A stretch of 5,557 bases of DNA from NCBI GenBank assembly GCA_900542255.1, contig UQMR01000106.1, positions 1 to 5,557 on the forward strand, given 5' to 3'. The DNA is from an uncultured Porphyromonadaceae bacterium (GTDB lineage Bacteria > Bacteroidota > Bacteroidia > Bacteroidales > Barnesiellaceae_A). Within the stretch, counting starts at the first letter, position 1; every line of letters begins with the position of its first letter. Below, piece by piece: positions 1 to 5,466 of this stretch. The position numbers and the translations under genes are program-made. Under the pieces are notes generated by a model, which made no database searches, was not told the origin of the DNA, and saw only the letters and a program-made list of their open reading frames with translations.

Positions 1-1
1 A

Positions 2-190
2 AAGGCGAGAGCGGAAGAAACACTTTTGCTTGATTTTTATGCCGAGCCGCCTCCTGTATTCTGTAAACAGGGCGAAAGGCGAGTGCAGATAATATGGCAG
101 ATGCTATTCCTGCCTGCAATGAAAAGAGAAACGATACGTGTTGTAGTAAAGAGATACTGTATGCGAAGCCGTGGTGAGAGAGGGTATTGA
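2..190 (+). CDS. 3' end of an unidentified protein gene, cut by the left window edge
   Basis: The second plus frame is open from the first base to a TGA at 188-190 and gives about 62 residues with no obvious start, so the gene would begin outside the window. The tail is basic: it contains LLLDFYAEPPPVF, then a hydrophobic stretch around IIWQMLFLPAM, and ends in an Arg/Lys-rich segment (RVVVKRYCMRSRGERGY). I do not recognise a family. Support is circumstantial. The frame is open for its whole visible length, and a strong hairpin begins 18 bases after the stop, where a terminator would be expected between this gene and the convergent tRNA gene. A 60-codon minus-strand frame also covers 37-219, but it would run into the tRNA terminator, so the plus frame is preferred. 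It could still be non-coding. Confidence 0.38.
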   Translation, partial: KARAEETLLLDFYAEPPPVFCKQGERRVQIIWQMLFLPAMKRETIRVVVKRYCMRSRGERGY

Positions 191-202
191 GAGCCTGCCG
201 CA

Positions 203-242
203 TAACAAAAACGCCGCACATCGGTGTGATGCGCGGCGTTTT
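203..242 (-). terminator. Rho-independent terminator of tRNA-Ser, probably bidirectional
   Basis: Bases 208-217 pair with 233-242 and bases 219-222 pair with 228-231. One A-C mismatch lies between these segments, and the loop is GGTGT (223-227). On the minus strand the stem is followed by TTTTGTTA, which suits termination of the tRNA transcript. On the plus strand the 3' side ends in TTTT, so the same hairpin can also stop the plus-strand gene ending at 190. The stem begins only one base beyond the tRNA discriminator base. Confidence 0.85.
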
Positions 243-243
243 G

Positions 244-330
244 CGGAAAGAGGGGGATTCGAACCCCCGGTACCCATTCGAGTACGTCAGTTTAGCAAAC
301 TGGTGGTTTCAGCCACTCACCCATCTTTCC
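244..330 (-). tRNA. tRNA-Ser, anticodon GCU (decodes AGC/AGU)
   Basis: The minus strand folds as a class II tRNA. The acceptor stem GGAAAGA/TCTTTCC pairs at all seven positions (324-330 with 245-251), and the T arm is GGGGG-TTCGAAT-CCCCC. The anticodon loop TTGCTAA has the GCT anticodon at 294-296. The long variable arm, GTACTC-GAAT-GGGTAC with six pairs including one G-T, is the mark of tRNA-Ser. The discriminator base is G at 244. The next three bases read CAA, so the CCA tail is not encoded and must be added after transcription. The outermost anticodon-stem pair (27-43) looks like a C-A mismatch, which leaves four good pairs. The gene stands alone, with its own promoter and terminator. Confidence 0.97.
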
Positions 331-368
331 TTTGGGTAGGATTGCTCCTACTTTTGCCAAATGCGTTG

Positions 369-399
369 CAAAGATAGCGTTCTATATCTGTTTATGCAA
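369..399 (-). promoter_or_regulatory. Bacteroidota-type promoter for tRNA-Ser
   Basis: Read on the minus strand, TATCTTTG (376 down to 369) matches the -7 consensus TAnnTTTG. It is preceded, 19 bases upstream, by TTGC (399-396) in the place of the -33 TTTG element. Transcription would start near 362-363, about 32 bases before the mature tRNA 5' end. The same TTGC-N19-TAnnTTTG arrangement occurs at 5467-5497 near the right edge, so both may belong to stable-RNA promoters. Confidence 0.7.
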
Positions 400-637
400 G
401 TTTTTTAGGATGTTTTCTGCAAATAAAAAATAGGTCGGTATATAACGCTCTCGTTATCAGCAGGGTGTGGCAGACGGTAAGAGAATGGTACAGAACATCT
501 CCTTTATCGGGCCTGGTTATAGGCCATCGTACTTTTGTCGGATGAGTGTTTCTCCAAGAGATGCCGGCCGCTCTCCCCGACAACCTCTTCCGATTTTATT
601 TCTGAAAAAAACGAAGCAATAATATAGTGTATGCACA
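400..637. other. Intergenic gap between divergent tRNA-Ser and the LytM-like gene; no gene seen
   Basis: No frame here looks coding. Two small hairpins are visible: ATAACG-CTCT-CGTTAT at 442-457 and GGCCT-GGTTAT-AGGCC at 510-525. Just after the second, TACTTTTG at 530-537 fits the -7 consensus on the plus strand. The nearest TTTA (503-506) is 23 bases upstream, which is too far for a good -33 element, so it is at best an alternative distal promoter with a leader of about 150 bases. The rest is unremarkable. Confidence 0.4.
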
Positions 638-653
638 TAAATTTGTATTTTTG
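638..653 (+). promoter_or_regulatory. Candidate -7 element(s) for the LytM-like gene
   Basis: Two adjacent octamers fit TAnnTTTG: TAAATTTG at 638-645 and TATTTTTG at 646-653. The second would start transcription near 660 and leave a leader of about 34 bases before the ATG at 694. No TTTG lies at the expected -33 position for either, so the call rests on the -7 match and its spacing from the gene. Confidence 0.45.
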
Positions 654-693
654 AAATTCATTGTGTTTTGCACACGATACCTACGCAATTATC

Positions 694-1548
694 ATGGGAA
701 AAAGAAGCAAACCCGGATTCTGGAAACGAATGCAGACACGCTATAAGCTGTCGTTTTTCAATGAGAATACGCTCGAAGAGGTGTGGACATTGCACCTCTC
801 TCGTGTGGGTGCCATAGTGGTGACACTGGTCGTTGTCGCGCTCATTGTAGTTCTGGTTCTCTCGTTTGTATTGGGTACGCCGGCACGGACGTTGCTGCCC
901 GGTTATTTGCGCACCGAAGACCGCCGGCAGATGATTGACAATACCCTGCGGATAGACTCGCTCATGAATGAGATGGAGATACGCGATTTGTATCTTGCCA
1001 ATATTCGGGCCATTCTTACCGGTGAGATTCCGGCCGACAGTCTGCCTCCGCAAAATGATACGACCCGTACGTGGCAACCCGATATTCTTGCGAAGGCCTC
1101 GCAGTCAAGTGAAGCCTTTGCCGAAACATACGAGCAAGAGGAGCGATTTATGCTCAATACCTTGCCTAAGCCCGATGAGGGCCTGGTGTTTTATCCCCCT
1201 GCCAAGGGCGCGATAATAAGGCATTACGATGCCGGTAAGACAGGCTTCGGCATCCTGATACAGACAACGCGGCGTGCGGCCGCATCGGCGGTGCTCGACG
1301 GTACGGTAGTATCGGTCTCCTATACCATAGAGCATGGCTATGTAGTTGTTGTACAGCACAACAATAACTACATGAGCATATATCGCAACAACATTGAGGC
1401 GTTGCGCAAGGAGGGCGATGCCGTGGCAGCGGGCGAGAAAATTGCTATTATAGGATTGCCCGGAGAGTCTGGCAATGATGCTGTTGCCGAGTTTGAGCTG
1501 TGGCACGCCGGCAAATCGCTCAATCCCGAGGAGTATATCGTCTTTTGA
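694..1548 (+). CDS. Membrane-anchored M23/LytM-domain protein, probably catalytically inactive
   Basis: The protein has 284 residues. A basic cytoplasmic tail (about 1-37) precedes one membrane helix (about 38-61, Val/Leu/Ile-rich). A periplasmic stretch of likely coiled coil follows (about 76-110), then a linker and a C-terminal LytM/peptidase M23 beta-barrel (about 165-284). Recognisable M23 landmarks are VLDGTVVSV (200-208), GYVVVVQH (215-222), KEGDAVAAGEKIAIIG (239-254) and the FELW...LNPEEYI ending (267-282). The zinc-binding residues of active M23 enzymes are missing. The HxxxD-type site reads TGFGI (183-187), the YxH site reads YRNN (230-233), and the final HxH reads AVAEFEL (263-269). 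Inactive LytM proteins such as EnvC and NlpD activate amidases, so a regulatory or scaffolding role in wall remodelling is inferred, not shown. The ATG at 694 is preferred over an in-frame TTG at 661, because the predicted transcript starts near 660 and the ATG leads straight into a typical basic N-terminus. Confidence 0.9.
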   Translation: MGKRSKPGFWKRMQTRYKLSFFNENTLEEVWTLHLSRVGAIVVTLVVVALIVVLVLSFVLGTPARTLLPGYLRTEDRRQMIDNTLRIDSLMNEMEIRDLYLANIRAILTGEIPADSLPPQNDTTRTWQPDILAKASQSSEAFAETYEQEERFMLNTLPKPDEGLVFYPPAKGAIIRHYDAGKTGFGILIQTTRRAAASAVLDGTVVSVSYTIEHGYVVVVQHNNNYMSIYRNNIEALRKEGDAVAAGEKIAIIGLPGESGNDAVAEFELWHAGKSLNPEEYIVF

Positions 1549-1617
1549 CTATTTCGGCCTGAATAAACGAAAAAAACTTGCTGCCGTGAACTTTCGGAAC
1601 GCGGGGGCGTTTTATTG

Positions 1618-1668
1618 ACAAATGGCAGCAACGCCCGCAGAGTCGGGACGAACGTTATTGCCATTTGT
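1618..1668. repeat. Inverted repeat with 10-base perfect arms and an inner stem
   Basis: ACAAATGGCA at 1618-1627 is the exact reverse complement of TGCCATTTGT at 1659-1668. The 31-base interior holds a second stem, CCCG (1634-1637) with CGGG (1644-1647), around a six-base loop. The left arm overlaps bases that can pair instead with 1578-1585, so two alternative folds are possible. It is not followed by a T run and so is not a terminator. Confidence 0.6.
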
Positions 1669-1722
1669 TACCAACGGCATGGCGGTAGCGACCGTATTGC
1701 CCCCCGATTACAGGCAACGAAA

Positions 1723-1808
1723 TTCTTGTTTTTGTGTGTTTCATTGGTACTATTATTCTCTTATCATGCCCGTAGGGCAACCGATAAGATTCCTCTTTCT
1801 TGTTTTTG
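1723..1808. repeat. 12-base direct repeat flanking a hairpin
   Basis: TTCTTGTTTTTG occurs exactly at 1723-1734 and again at 1797-1808, 74 bases apart start to start. The segment between them contains the nested hairpin at 1759-1789. Because the unit is T-rich and low in complexity, chance is a serious alternative to a meaningful repeat. Confidence 0.5.
1759..1789. repeat. Nested hairpin TCTTATC...GATAAGA
   Basis: TCTTATC (1759-1765) pairs with GATAAGA (1783-1789), and inside it TGCCC (1767-1771) pairs with GGGCA (1775-1779) around the three-base loop GTA. One unpaired base on the left and three on the right separate the two stems. It lies 28 bases upstream of the terminator stem and would form a distinct domain of any RNA made from this gap. 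Confidence 0.6.
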
Positions 1809-1817
1809 ATAGTGTAG

Positions 1818-1855
1818 AAGCTGCATCGTGACGATGCGGCTTTTATTTTTTATTT
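1818..1855 (+). terminator. Rho-independent terminator, plus strand
   Basis: AAGCTGCATCG (1818-1828) pairs with CGATGCGGCTT (1832-1842) over 11 positions, with one T-G wobble and the three-base loop TGA. It is followed by TTTTATTTTTTATTT (1841-1855). On the minus strand the stem is followed by CTACACTATC, with no T run, so it serves the plus strand. Its T tract overlaps the last codons and stop of the convergent mltG gene (stop at 1850-1852). It would end the LytM-like transcript and any RNA from the gap before it. Confidence 0.9.
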
Positions 1856-2896
1856 GATATTGCGTCTGTTGAGGGCTGCATGATATTTTGCGGCGTTGCG
1901 GCTGTGCTCTGGCAAGGTACGGGCAAAGAGGTGGTAGCCCGAGAAATCATCTTTGGCGCACATATAGAGATAGTTGTGATGTGCGTAATGTAAGACTGCC
2001 TCGGATGCCGTCTTCGACGGAATGCGTATGGGCGATGGTGGAAGCCCCGCATAGAGGTATGTATTGTAGGGCGAGTCGGTTGCAAGATGCTCGTTGAGAA
2101 TGCGGCGTAGCGAGAAGTCGCCTACGGCATACTTTACCGTGGGGTCGGCCTGCAACAACATGCCTCGGCGCAGGCGATTGATGTAGAGCCCTGCAACGAT
2201 GGGCATTTCATCGGCCTTGGCAGTCTCTTCTTCTACAATCGATGCCAGTACAGAGACCTCTAAGGGCGAAAGGCCGGCTTTGTCGGCCAGTTGCTTGCGC
2301 TCGTCGTTCCAATATAGTTTGTAATAGTAGTGCATGCGGTCTAAGAAGCGGCGGGGCGATACGGTCCAGTAAAATTCGTATGTATCGGGGATAAACATGG
2401 CCACAATGGTTACTGTGTCGAACCCGTACGAGGCGCATACCGACGGGTCGGAGAGCAGGGCTGCTATTGTATCGGCACTCATGTAGAATGTCTCGCCAAT
2501 GCGCTCGGTAAGTTGCTCTTTTGTGCGTAAATTATTGAATGTAAACCGTATGGGAGTTTCGCTGCCGGCAACCAGCTTGCGGGCGGCCCTGTATATCGAC
2601 AGGTTGGGCGACAATTCGTAATATCCGCACCGTTCGTTGCCCGGGGTGCCATATCCCATATACTCCATGAGCATGGTTACCCGCTCGGCAGTAGTCTCGG
2701 GGATATATTGCGACAGTTGTGTGCGTAGCGAGTCGGCTGGCAACCCGGGAGTAAGGTATATGCAAACTTTCTCTTTCCCTATGGGGTCATACATATACAC
2801 TTTGTATATCCATCCCGCCATAGCCAGAATGACGACCAGAAAAGTTGCTACGATGGTTATCCAGATAGCCTTATTGCCTATTGTCATATTCTTCAT
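1850..2896 (-). CDS. mltG: Endolytic murein transglycosylase MltG (YceG family)
   Basis: MltG is an inner-membrane lytic transglycosylase that cuts nascent peptidoglycan strands within the glycan chain and is thought to set strand length. The 348-residue product, close to the usual family length, has a short N-terminal tail, one membrane helix (about 10-31) and a periplasmic domain. The catalytic-site motif ASIVEEET (218-225) corresponds to ASIVEKET of E. coli, and Glu224 is the likely acid/base. It is followed by family-typical LYINRL (237-242), LQADPTVKYA (248-257), SPYNTYLYAGLPPSPI (275-290) and HLFARTLPEHSRNAAKY (322-338). All key positions look intact. A LysM-like N-terminal region may lie at about 40-110. 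The start at 2896 gives a short tail before the helix; Met4 is an alternative. The glycosyltransferase gene ends 30 bases upstream on the same strand, so the two are probably co-transcribed. No clear minus-strand terminator follows the stop. Confidence 0.96.
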   Translation of the reverse strand: MKNMTIGNKAIWITIVATFLVVILAMAGWIYKVYMYDPIGKEKVCIYLTPGLPADSLRTQLSQYIPETTAERVTMLMEYMGYGTPGNERCGYYELSPNLSIYRAARKLVAGSETPIRFTFNNLRTKEQLTERIGETFYMSADTIAALLSDPSVCASYGFDTVTIVAMFIPDTYEFYWTVSPRRFLDRMHYYYKLYWNDERKQLADKAGLSPLEVSVLASIVEEETAKADEMPIVAGLYINRLRRGMLLQADPTVKYAVGDFSLRRILNEHLATDSPYNTYLYAGLPPSPIRIPSKTASEAVLHYAHHNYLYMCAKDDFSGYHLFARTLPEHSRNAAKYHAALNRRNIK

Positions 2897-2926
2897 TATT
2901 GTCAGTTTTTATGGGCTTATAGAAAA

Positions 2927-3778
2927 TTACTTGTTATCGTCTCTGTCATAGCTGAGTTCCTGCAACAGCCGCCTGTTCCACAGCGAGCGTTCTTTATCGC
3001 AAAACCAACCCCATTTATTGAAGTATCGTATTATGTTTACGATGTGTATTCTCAGCATCTTCGGGTTCTTGTACGATTCGGCTTTATGGGCATGCACGAT
3101 TGTCACCTCAGGCCAGAACATGGTACGGTAGTAGCGGTGCATGCGGCGTGTGATGTCGATATCTTCGGGGTACATGAAAAAACGCTCGTCGAAGAGCCCT
3201 ACCTTCTCGAAACATGCTACTCTGAAAAACATGAAGCTGCCCTGATGGTAGGGTACGTTCATCTCATGCTTGTGATTATCGAAGGCAAGACAATATCTGC
3301 GATTCATCTTTCTTGTCATGCCCGTGGGCAGAAATCGCCTGAATAACAGATTGGCGGGCGTCGGTAGGAGCCTCACCGCATATTGCAGCCGCCCGTCGGG
3401 ATAGACGACATTGGGTATCAGCTGGGCTACATCGCGATGGGTCTCCATGTAATGGACGATTTTTTCTATGACACCCTCGTCGAAATAGACATCGGGATTT
3501 ATCACCAAGTGATAATCGGCGTGCATGTTTATGGCCCTTCTTATAGCAATATTGTGCCCGGCGCCATACCCCAGATTTTTGTTGTTGAAGATATATTCTA
3601 CCTCGCTCCACTTCGAGCAGAACTCTTGCAATTCGTTGCTCGGCGAGTTGTCGCTTATATATATGGGGGCAATGCCGTTTTTCCGCATCGAGTCTATGCA
3701 CCTCGATAATTCATCGAGGCGGGTTTTGTAGGTTACAATCGACGCGGAAACAATCATATTTATACTATCCTTTGCCAT
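2927..3778 (-). CDS. Family 2 glycosyltransferase (GT-A fold, rhamnosyltransferase-like)
   Basis: The 283-residue product is a soluble or peripheral GT2 enzyme that would transfer a sugar from a nucleotide-sugar donor on the cytoplasmic side. The N-terminus ASIVTYKTRLDEL (12-24) is the first nucleotide-binding strand and loop. SDNSPSN (42-48) and NKNLGYGAGHNIAIRRA (66-82) are typical of WbbL/RfbF-like enzymes. INPDVYFD (93-100) carries the metal-binding DxD-equivalent motif. HQGSFMFFR (178-186) and FDERFFMYPEDIDITRR (196-212) contain the acceptor-side ED motif with the likely catalytic base. A basic, Trp-rich C-terminus (about 237-275) may touch the membrane. The sugar and acceptor cannot be read from sequence; lipopolysaccharide or surface polysaccharide is the family's usual target. 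No polysaccharide cluster surrounds it, and its partner is mltG, 30 bases downstream. The first ATG (3778) is chosen because a promoter lies just upstream; Met8 (3757) is possible. Confidence 0.93.
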   Translation of the reverse strand: MAKDSINMIVSASIVTYKTRLDELSRCIDSMRKNGIAPIYISDNSPSNELQEFCSKWSEVEYIFNNKNLGYGAGHNIAIRRAINMHADYHLVINPDVYFDEGVIEKIVHYMETHRDVAQLIPNVVYPDGRLQYAVRLLPTPANLLFRRFLPTGMTRKMNRRYCLAFDNHKHEMNVPYHQGSFMFFRVACFEKVGLFDERFFMYPEDIDITRRMHRYYRTMFWPEVTIVHAHKAESYKNPKMLRIHIVNIIRYFNKWGWFCDKERSLWNRRLLQELSYDRDDNK

Positions 3779-3807
3779 GTAATAGAGTTGCTGTCATGCA
3801 ACATGTG

Positions 3808-3838
3808 CAAAGATAACACAAACGAGAGCAAAATGAAA
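3808..3838 (-). promoter_or_regulatory. Promoter of the glycosyltransferase-mltG operon
   Basis: On the minus strand TATCTTTG (3815 down to 3808) matches TAnnTTTG exactly and is identical to the octamer of the tRNA-Ser promoter. Nineteen bases upstream lies TTTC (3838-3835), one base off the -33 TTTG. Predicted transcription starts near 3801, which gives a leader of about 23 bases before the ATG at 3778. Confidence 0.65.
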
Positions 3839-4004
3839 TAAAGCGCAGCTTTAATTTCTTATGTCGGGCGTGGATTAAATATTGTGCGATCAAACGTAAA
3901 ACCACTTGTGAAACATTCTTTTTTGTATCTTCTATTAGTTTAATGATTATCGGATGTTGAACAGAATGAGCGGCAAGTTGTTCTATTACCAAAGCGCGTG
4001 CGGT

Positions 4005-4018
4005 GGGCATGACTGCCC
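4005..4018 (+). other. Small hairpin in the presumed ompA-like leader
   Basis: GGGCA (4005-4009) pairs with TGCCC (4014-4018) around the loop TGAC, about 50 bases before the OmpA-like start. It has no T run. The divergent gap 3839-4066 otherwise shows nothing firm. I found no good TAnnTTTG match for the plus-strand gene; the closest, TAAATTTA just before the start, has one mismatch and lies too near the ATG. An imperfect pairing of GAACA with TGTTC at about 3959-3983 is also visible. Confidence 0.3.
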
Positions 4019-4066
4019 GGCGGCATGTGCCAAAGAAAATGATTTATCAATTAAATTTATCAAGAC

Positions 4067-5236
4067 ATGAGAATGAAACTAATCCCTTATCGGGTGGCAG
4101 CAGTAGCTGTTGTGGCGTTGTTGGCGTCGCAGCCTGCCGCAAAAGCGCAGGTAATGGTTGAAGAGGAGGTTGTGGAATGGTTGCCCGGCAAGCCGCATTA
4201 TTATGCCGAGAGTGCCCTCGACAATTGGTATATATCGGCGGGCGCAGGTACGCAGACATTCTTTACCGAGCACGAAGGCGACCCGAAGTTTACGCTGGCA
4301 ATGAATTTTGCCGTAGGCAAGTGGTTTACGCCCAATTTAGGATTCCGCATGAGTGCGATGGCGGGGCAGTTGCAATATAACCAGCCCGGGCATGTAGCCT
4401 CGATGAAATATACGGCCGCCTATATGGACGTGCTCTGGAACATGACCGCCGCCTGTTGCGGATATAACGAAAATCGCGTCTTCTCGTTTATTCCCTTTAT
4501 AGGTTTGGGCGCAGCATACGGCTGGGACCACAGCAACGGATTGAAACACTCCTACGCACTGCCTGTAACAGGAGGTTTCAAGATAAATTTCAGACTGGCA
4601 CACTATGTCGACCTCTTTATGGAGGCTCGTGCAACAGGATTTACCGACCAGTTTAACGGTATTGTGCGGGGACGTCAGATAGAAATGGTAGCCTCGGCCG
4701 TGGCAGGTATCACATTCAAGTTCAGGCACGACCGCTTCAAAGCCTACGATGCCTATGCCGACCGCTTGGCCATTGCCGAACTGAATCGCCGCACCAATCA
4801 ATTACGCGCCGAGTTGGAGGCCTGCCGTTCACGCAAGATAGAGTGCCCGCCGTGTCCCGAAGCCACAGTCGAAGAGGTGGTTGTAGTACAACCCGCGCCT
4901 TGCCAAGGAACCATTACGGCATCGGTAGCATTCGACATCAACAGCTCAACCGTATCGCAACGCGAGATGGTGAATGTATATAACGTGGCACAATGGCTCA
5001 AAGAGAATCCCGAGTGCAACGTCACTATCACCGGCTATGCCGACAAGGGTACGGGTACCGCAGCCTACAACATGAAGCTCAGTAAGAAGCGCGCCGAAAG
5101 CGTAGCAAAATTGCTCACCGAGAAATACGGCATCTCGTCGAGCCGCATCCAGGTAGTAGGAGAGGGTAGCAATATCCAGCCGTTCCCGCAAGACAACAAC
5201 TGGAACCGTATCGTGATTTTCACCGGCGGAGAGTAA
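4067..5236 (+). CDS. OmpA-family outer-membrane protein: beta-barrel plus peptidoglycan-binding domain
   Basis: The 389-residue product links the outer membrane to the cell wall. A signal peptide spans about 1-27, with a basic start, a hydrophobic core and a likely cut after AKA. An N-terminal beta-barrel covers about 53-220, with alternating aromatic strands such as WYISAGAGTQTFF and FIPFIGLGAAYGW. A short helical segment (about 228-256) and a Cys/Pro linker (Cys253, Cys260, Cys263, Cys279) follow. The C-terminal OmpA domain covers about 282-386. It shows VAFDINSSTVS (287-297), the GYADKGTGTAAYN loop (323-335) and LSKKRAESVAKLL (338-350). Asp326 and Arg342 sit where E. coli OmpA Asp241 and Arg256 grip diaminopimelate, with one extra loop residue between them. 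The ending NRIVIF (380-385) is typical. ATG 4067 and ATG 4073 both give a good signal peptide; the first is kept. It is transcribed alone, divergently from the glycosyltransferase-mltG operon, and ends at the terminator at 5398-5437. Confidence 0.95.
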   Translation: MRMKLIPYRVAAVAVVALLASQPAAKAQVMVEEEVVEWLPGKPHYYAESALDNWYISAGAGTQTFFTEHEGDPKFTLAMNFAVGKWFTPNLGFRMSAMAGQLQYNQPGHVASMKYTAAYMDVLWNMTAACCGYNENRVFSFIPFIGLGAAYGWDHSNGLKHSYALPVTGGFKINFRLAHYVDLFMEARATGFTDQFNGIVRGRQIEMVASAVAGITFKFRHDRFKAYDAYADRLAIAELNRRTNQLRAELEACRSRKIECPPCPEATVEEVVVVQPAPCQGTITASVAFDINSSTVSQREMVNVYNVAQWLKENPECNVTITGYADKGTGTAAYNMKLSKKRAESVAKLLTEKYGISSSRIQVVGEGSNIQPFPQDNNWNRIVIFTGGE

Positions 5237-5397
5237 CAATAACTTCATACTCATATAAGTCCCTGCAACCCGATGGCCTGTCGAATCTGCCGGCACTGAG
5301 CTTTGTCGCATAACGAAGCCGATGCGCCAACCCGAAACGCAGCCATTGTCAACCAAAGCGGGCTTCGCCAAGCCGTCGGATTTTGCTTCTATTTGTG
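5237..5397 (+). other. Long 3' untranslated region of the OmpA-like gene; no gene seen
   Basis: About 160 bases separate the OmpA-like stop from its terminator, longer than needed for simple termination. A hairpin GGCTT-CGCC-AAGCC is visible at 5361-5374, and its left arm could instead pair with GAAGCC near 5315-5320. A 176-codon minus-strand frame (4946-5476) spans this stretch, but it runs antisense to the OmpA domain and through the terminator, so it is treated as a shadow. Confidence 0.4.
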
Positions 5398-5437
5398 AGG
5401 GTGCGCCCGATTGAAAATCGGGGCGCACCTTTGTGTT
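5398..5437 (+). terminator. Rho-independent terminator of the OmpA-like gene
   Basis: GGTGCGCCCGATT (5400-5412) pairs with AATCGGGGCGCACC (5416-5429) around a three-base GAA loop, with one bulged G on the 3' side. The very stable GC-rich stem is followed by TTTGTGTT, a modest T run. On the minus strand the stem is followed by CTCACAAATAG, which is weaker. Confidence 0.85.
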
Positions 5438-5466
5438 ATAATACGATTTGAAAAATTTGGTTCTGC

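Larger units (their letters stand above)
1549..1817 (+). other. Structured non-coding gap upstream of a strong terminator; possible long 3' UTR or small RNA
   Basis: There are 269 bases between the LytM-like stop and the terminator hairpin, with no convincing gene. Competing pairings are visible. TTGCTGCC (1578-1585) pairs with GGCAGCAA (1624-1631), and GGGCGTT (1605-1611) pairs with AACGCCC (1630-1636). ACAAATGGCA (1618-1627) pairs with TGCCATTTGT (1659-1668), enclosing CCCG-N6-CGGG (1634-1647). The first and third pairings cannot form together. Farther on are a nested hairpin (1759-1789) and a 12-base direct repeat (1723-1734, 1797-1808). Two overlapping frames (1622-1831 from ATG, 1615-1809 from TTG) give 64-69 residue products that I do not recognise. 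The first ends inside the terminator loop. The terminator implies plus-strand transcription through here. Whether this is read-through from the LytM-like gene or a separate RNA cannot be decided, and I found no -7 motif inside the gap. Confidence 0.4.

Noticed and set aside
37..219. 60-codon minus-strand frame at the left edge
   Set aside because: It would start inside the tRNA terminator hairpin, and the plus frame 2-190 fits the terminator layout better.
392..583. 63-codon minus-strand frame in the gap after the tRNA
   Set aside because: It covers the -33 region of the tRNA promoter and shows no domain, signal or coding bias.
661..693. N-terminal extension of the LytM-like protein from a TTG codon
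   Set aside because: The predicted transcript starts near 660, the extension (11 residues) has no conserved character, and the ATG at 694 gives a normal basic start.
1615..1620. TTGACA, an E. coli-like -35 box
   Set aside because: Bacteroidota primary sigma factors do not use this element, and no TAnnTTTG follows at the right distance.
3765..4010. 81-codon minus-strand frame upstream of and overlapping the glycosyltransferase start
   Set aside because: It contains the operon promoter and overlaps the glycosyltransferase start in another frame. The product, rich in Cys, Arg and Leu, looks non-coding.
5437..5442. TATAAT, an E. coli-like -10 box
   Set aside because: It sits at the foot of the OmpA-like gene's terminator with no Bacteroidota -33/-7 pair. 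The site at 5467-5497 is a far better promoter.
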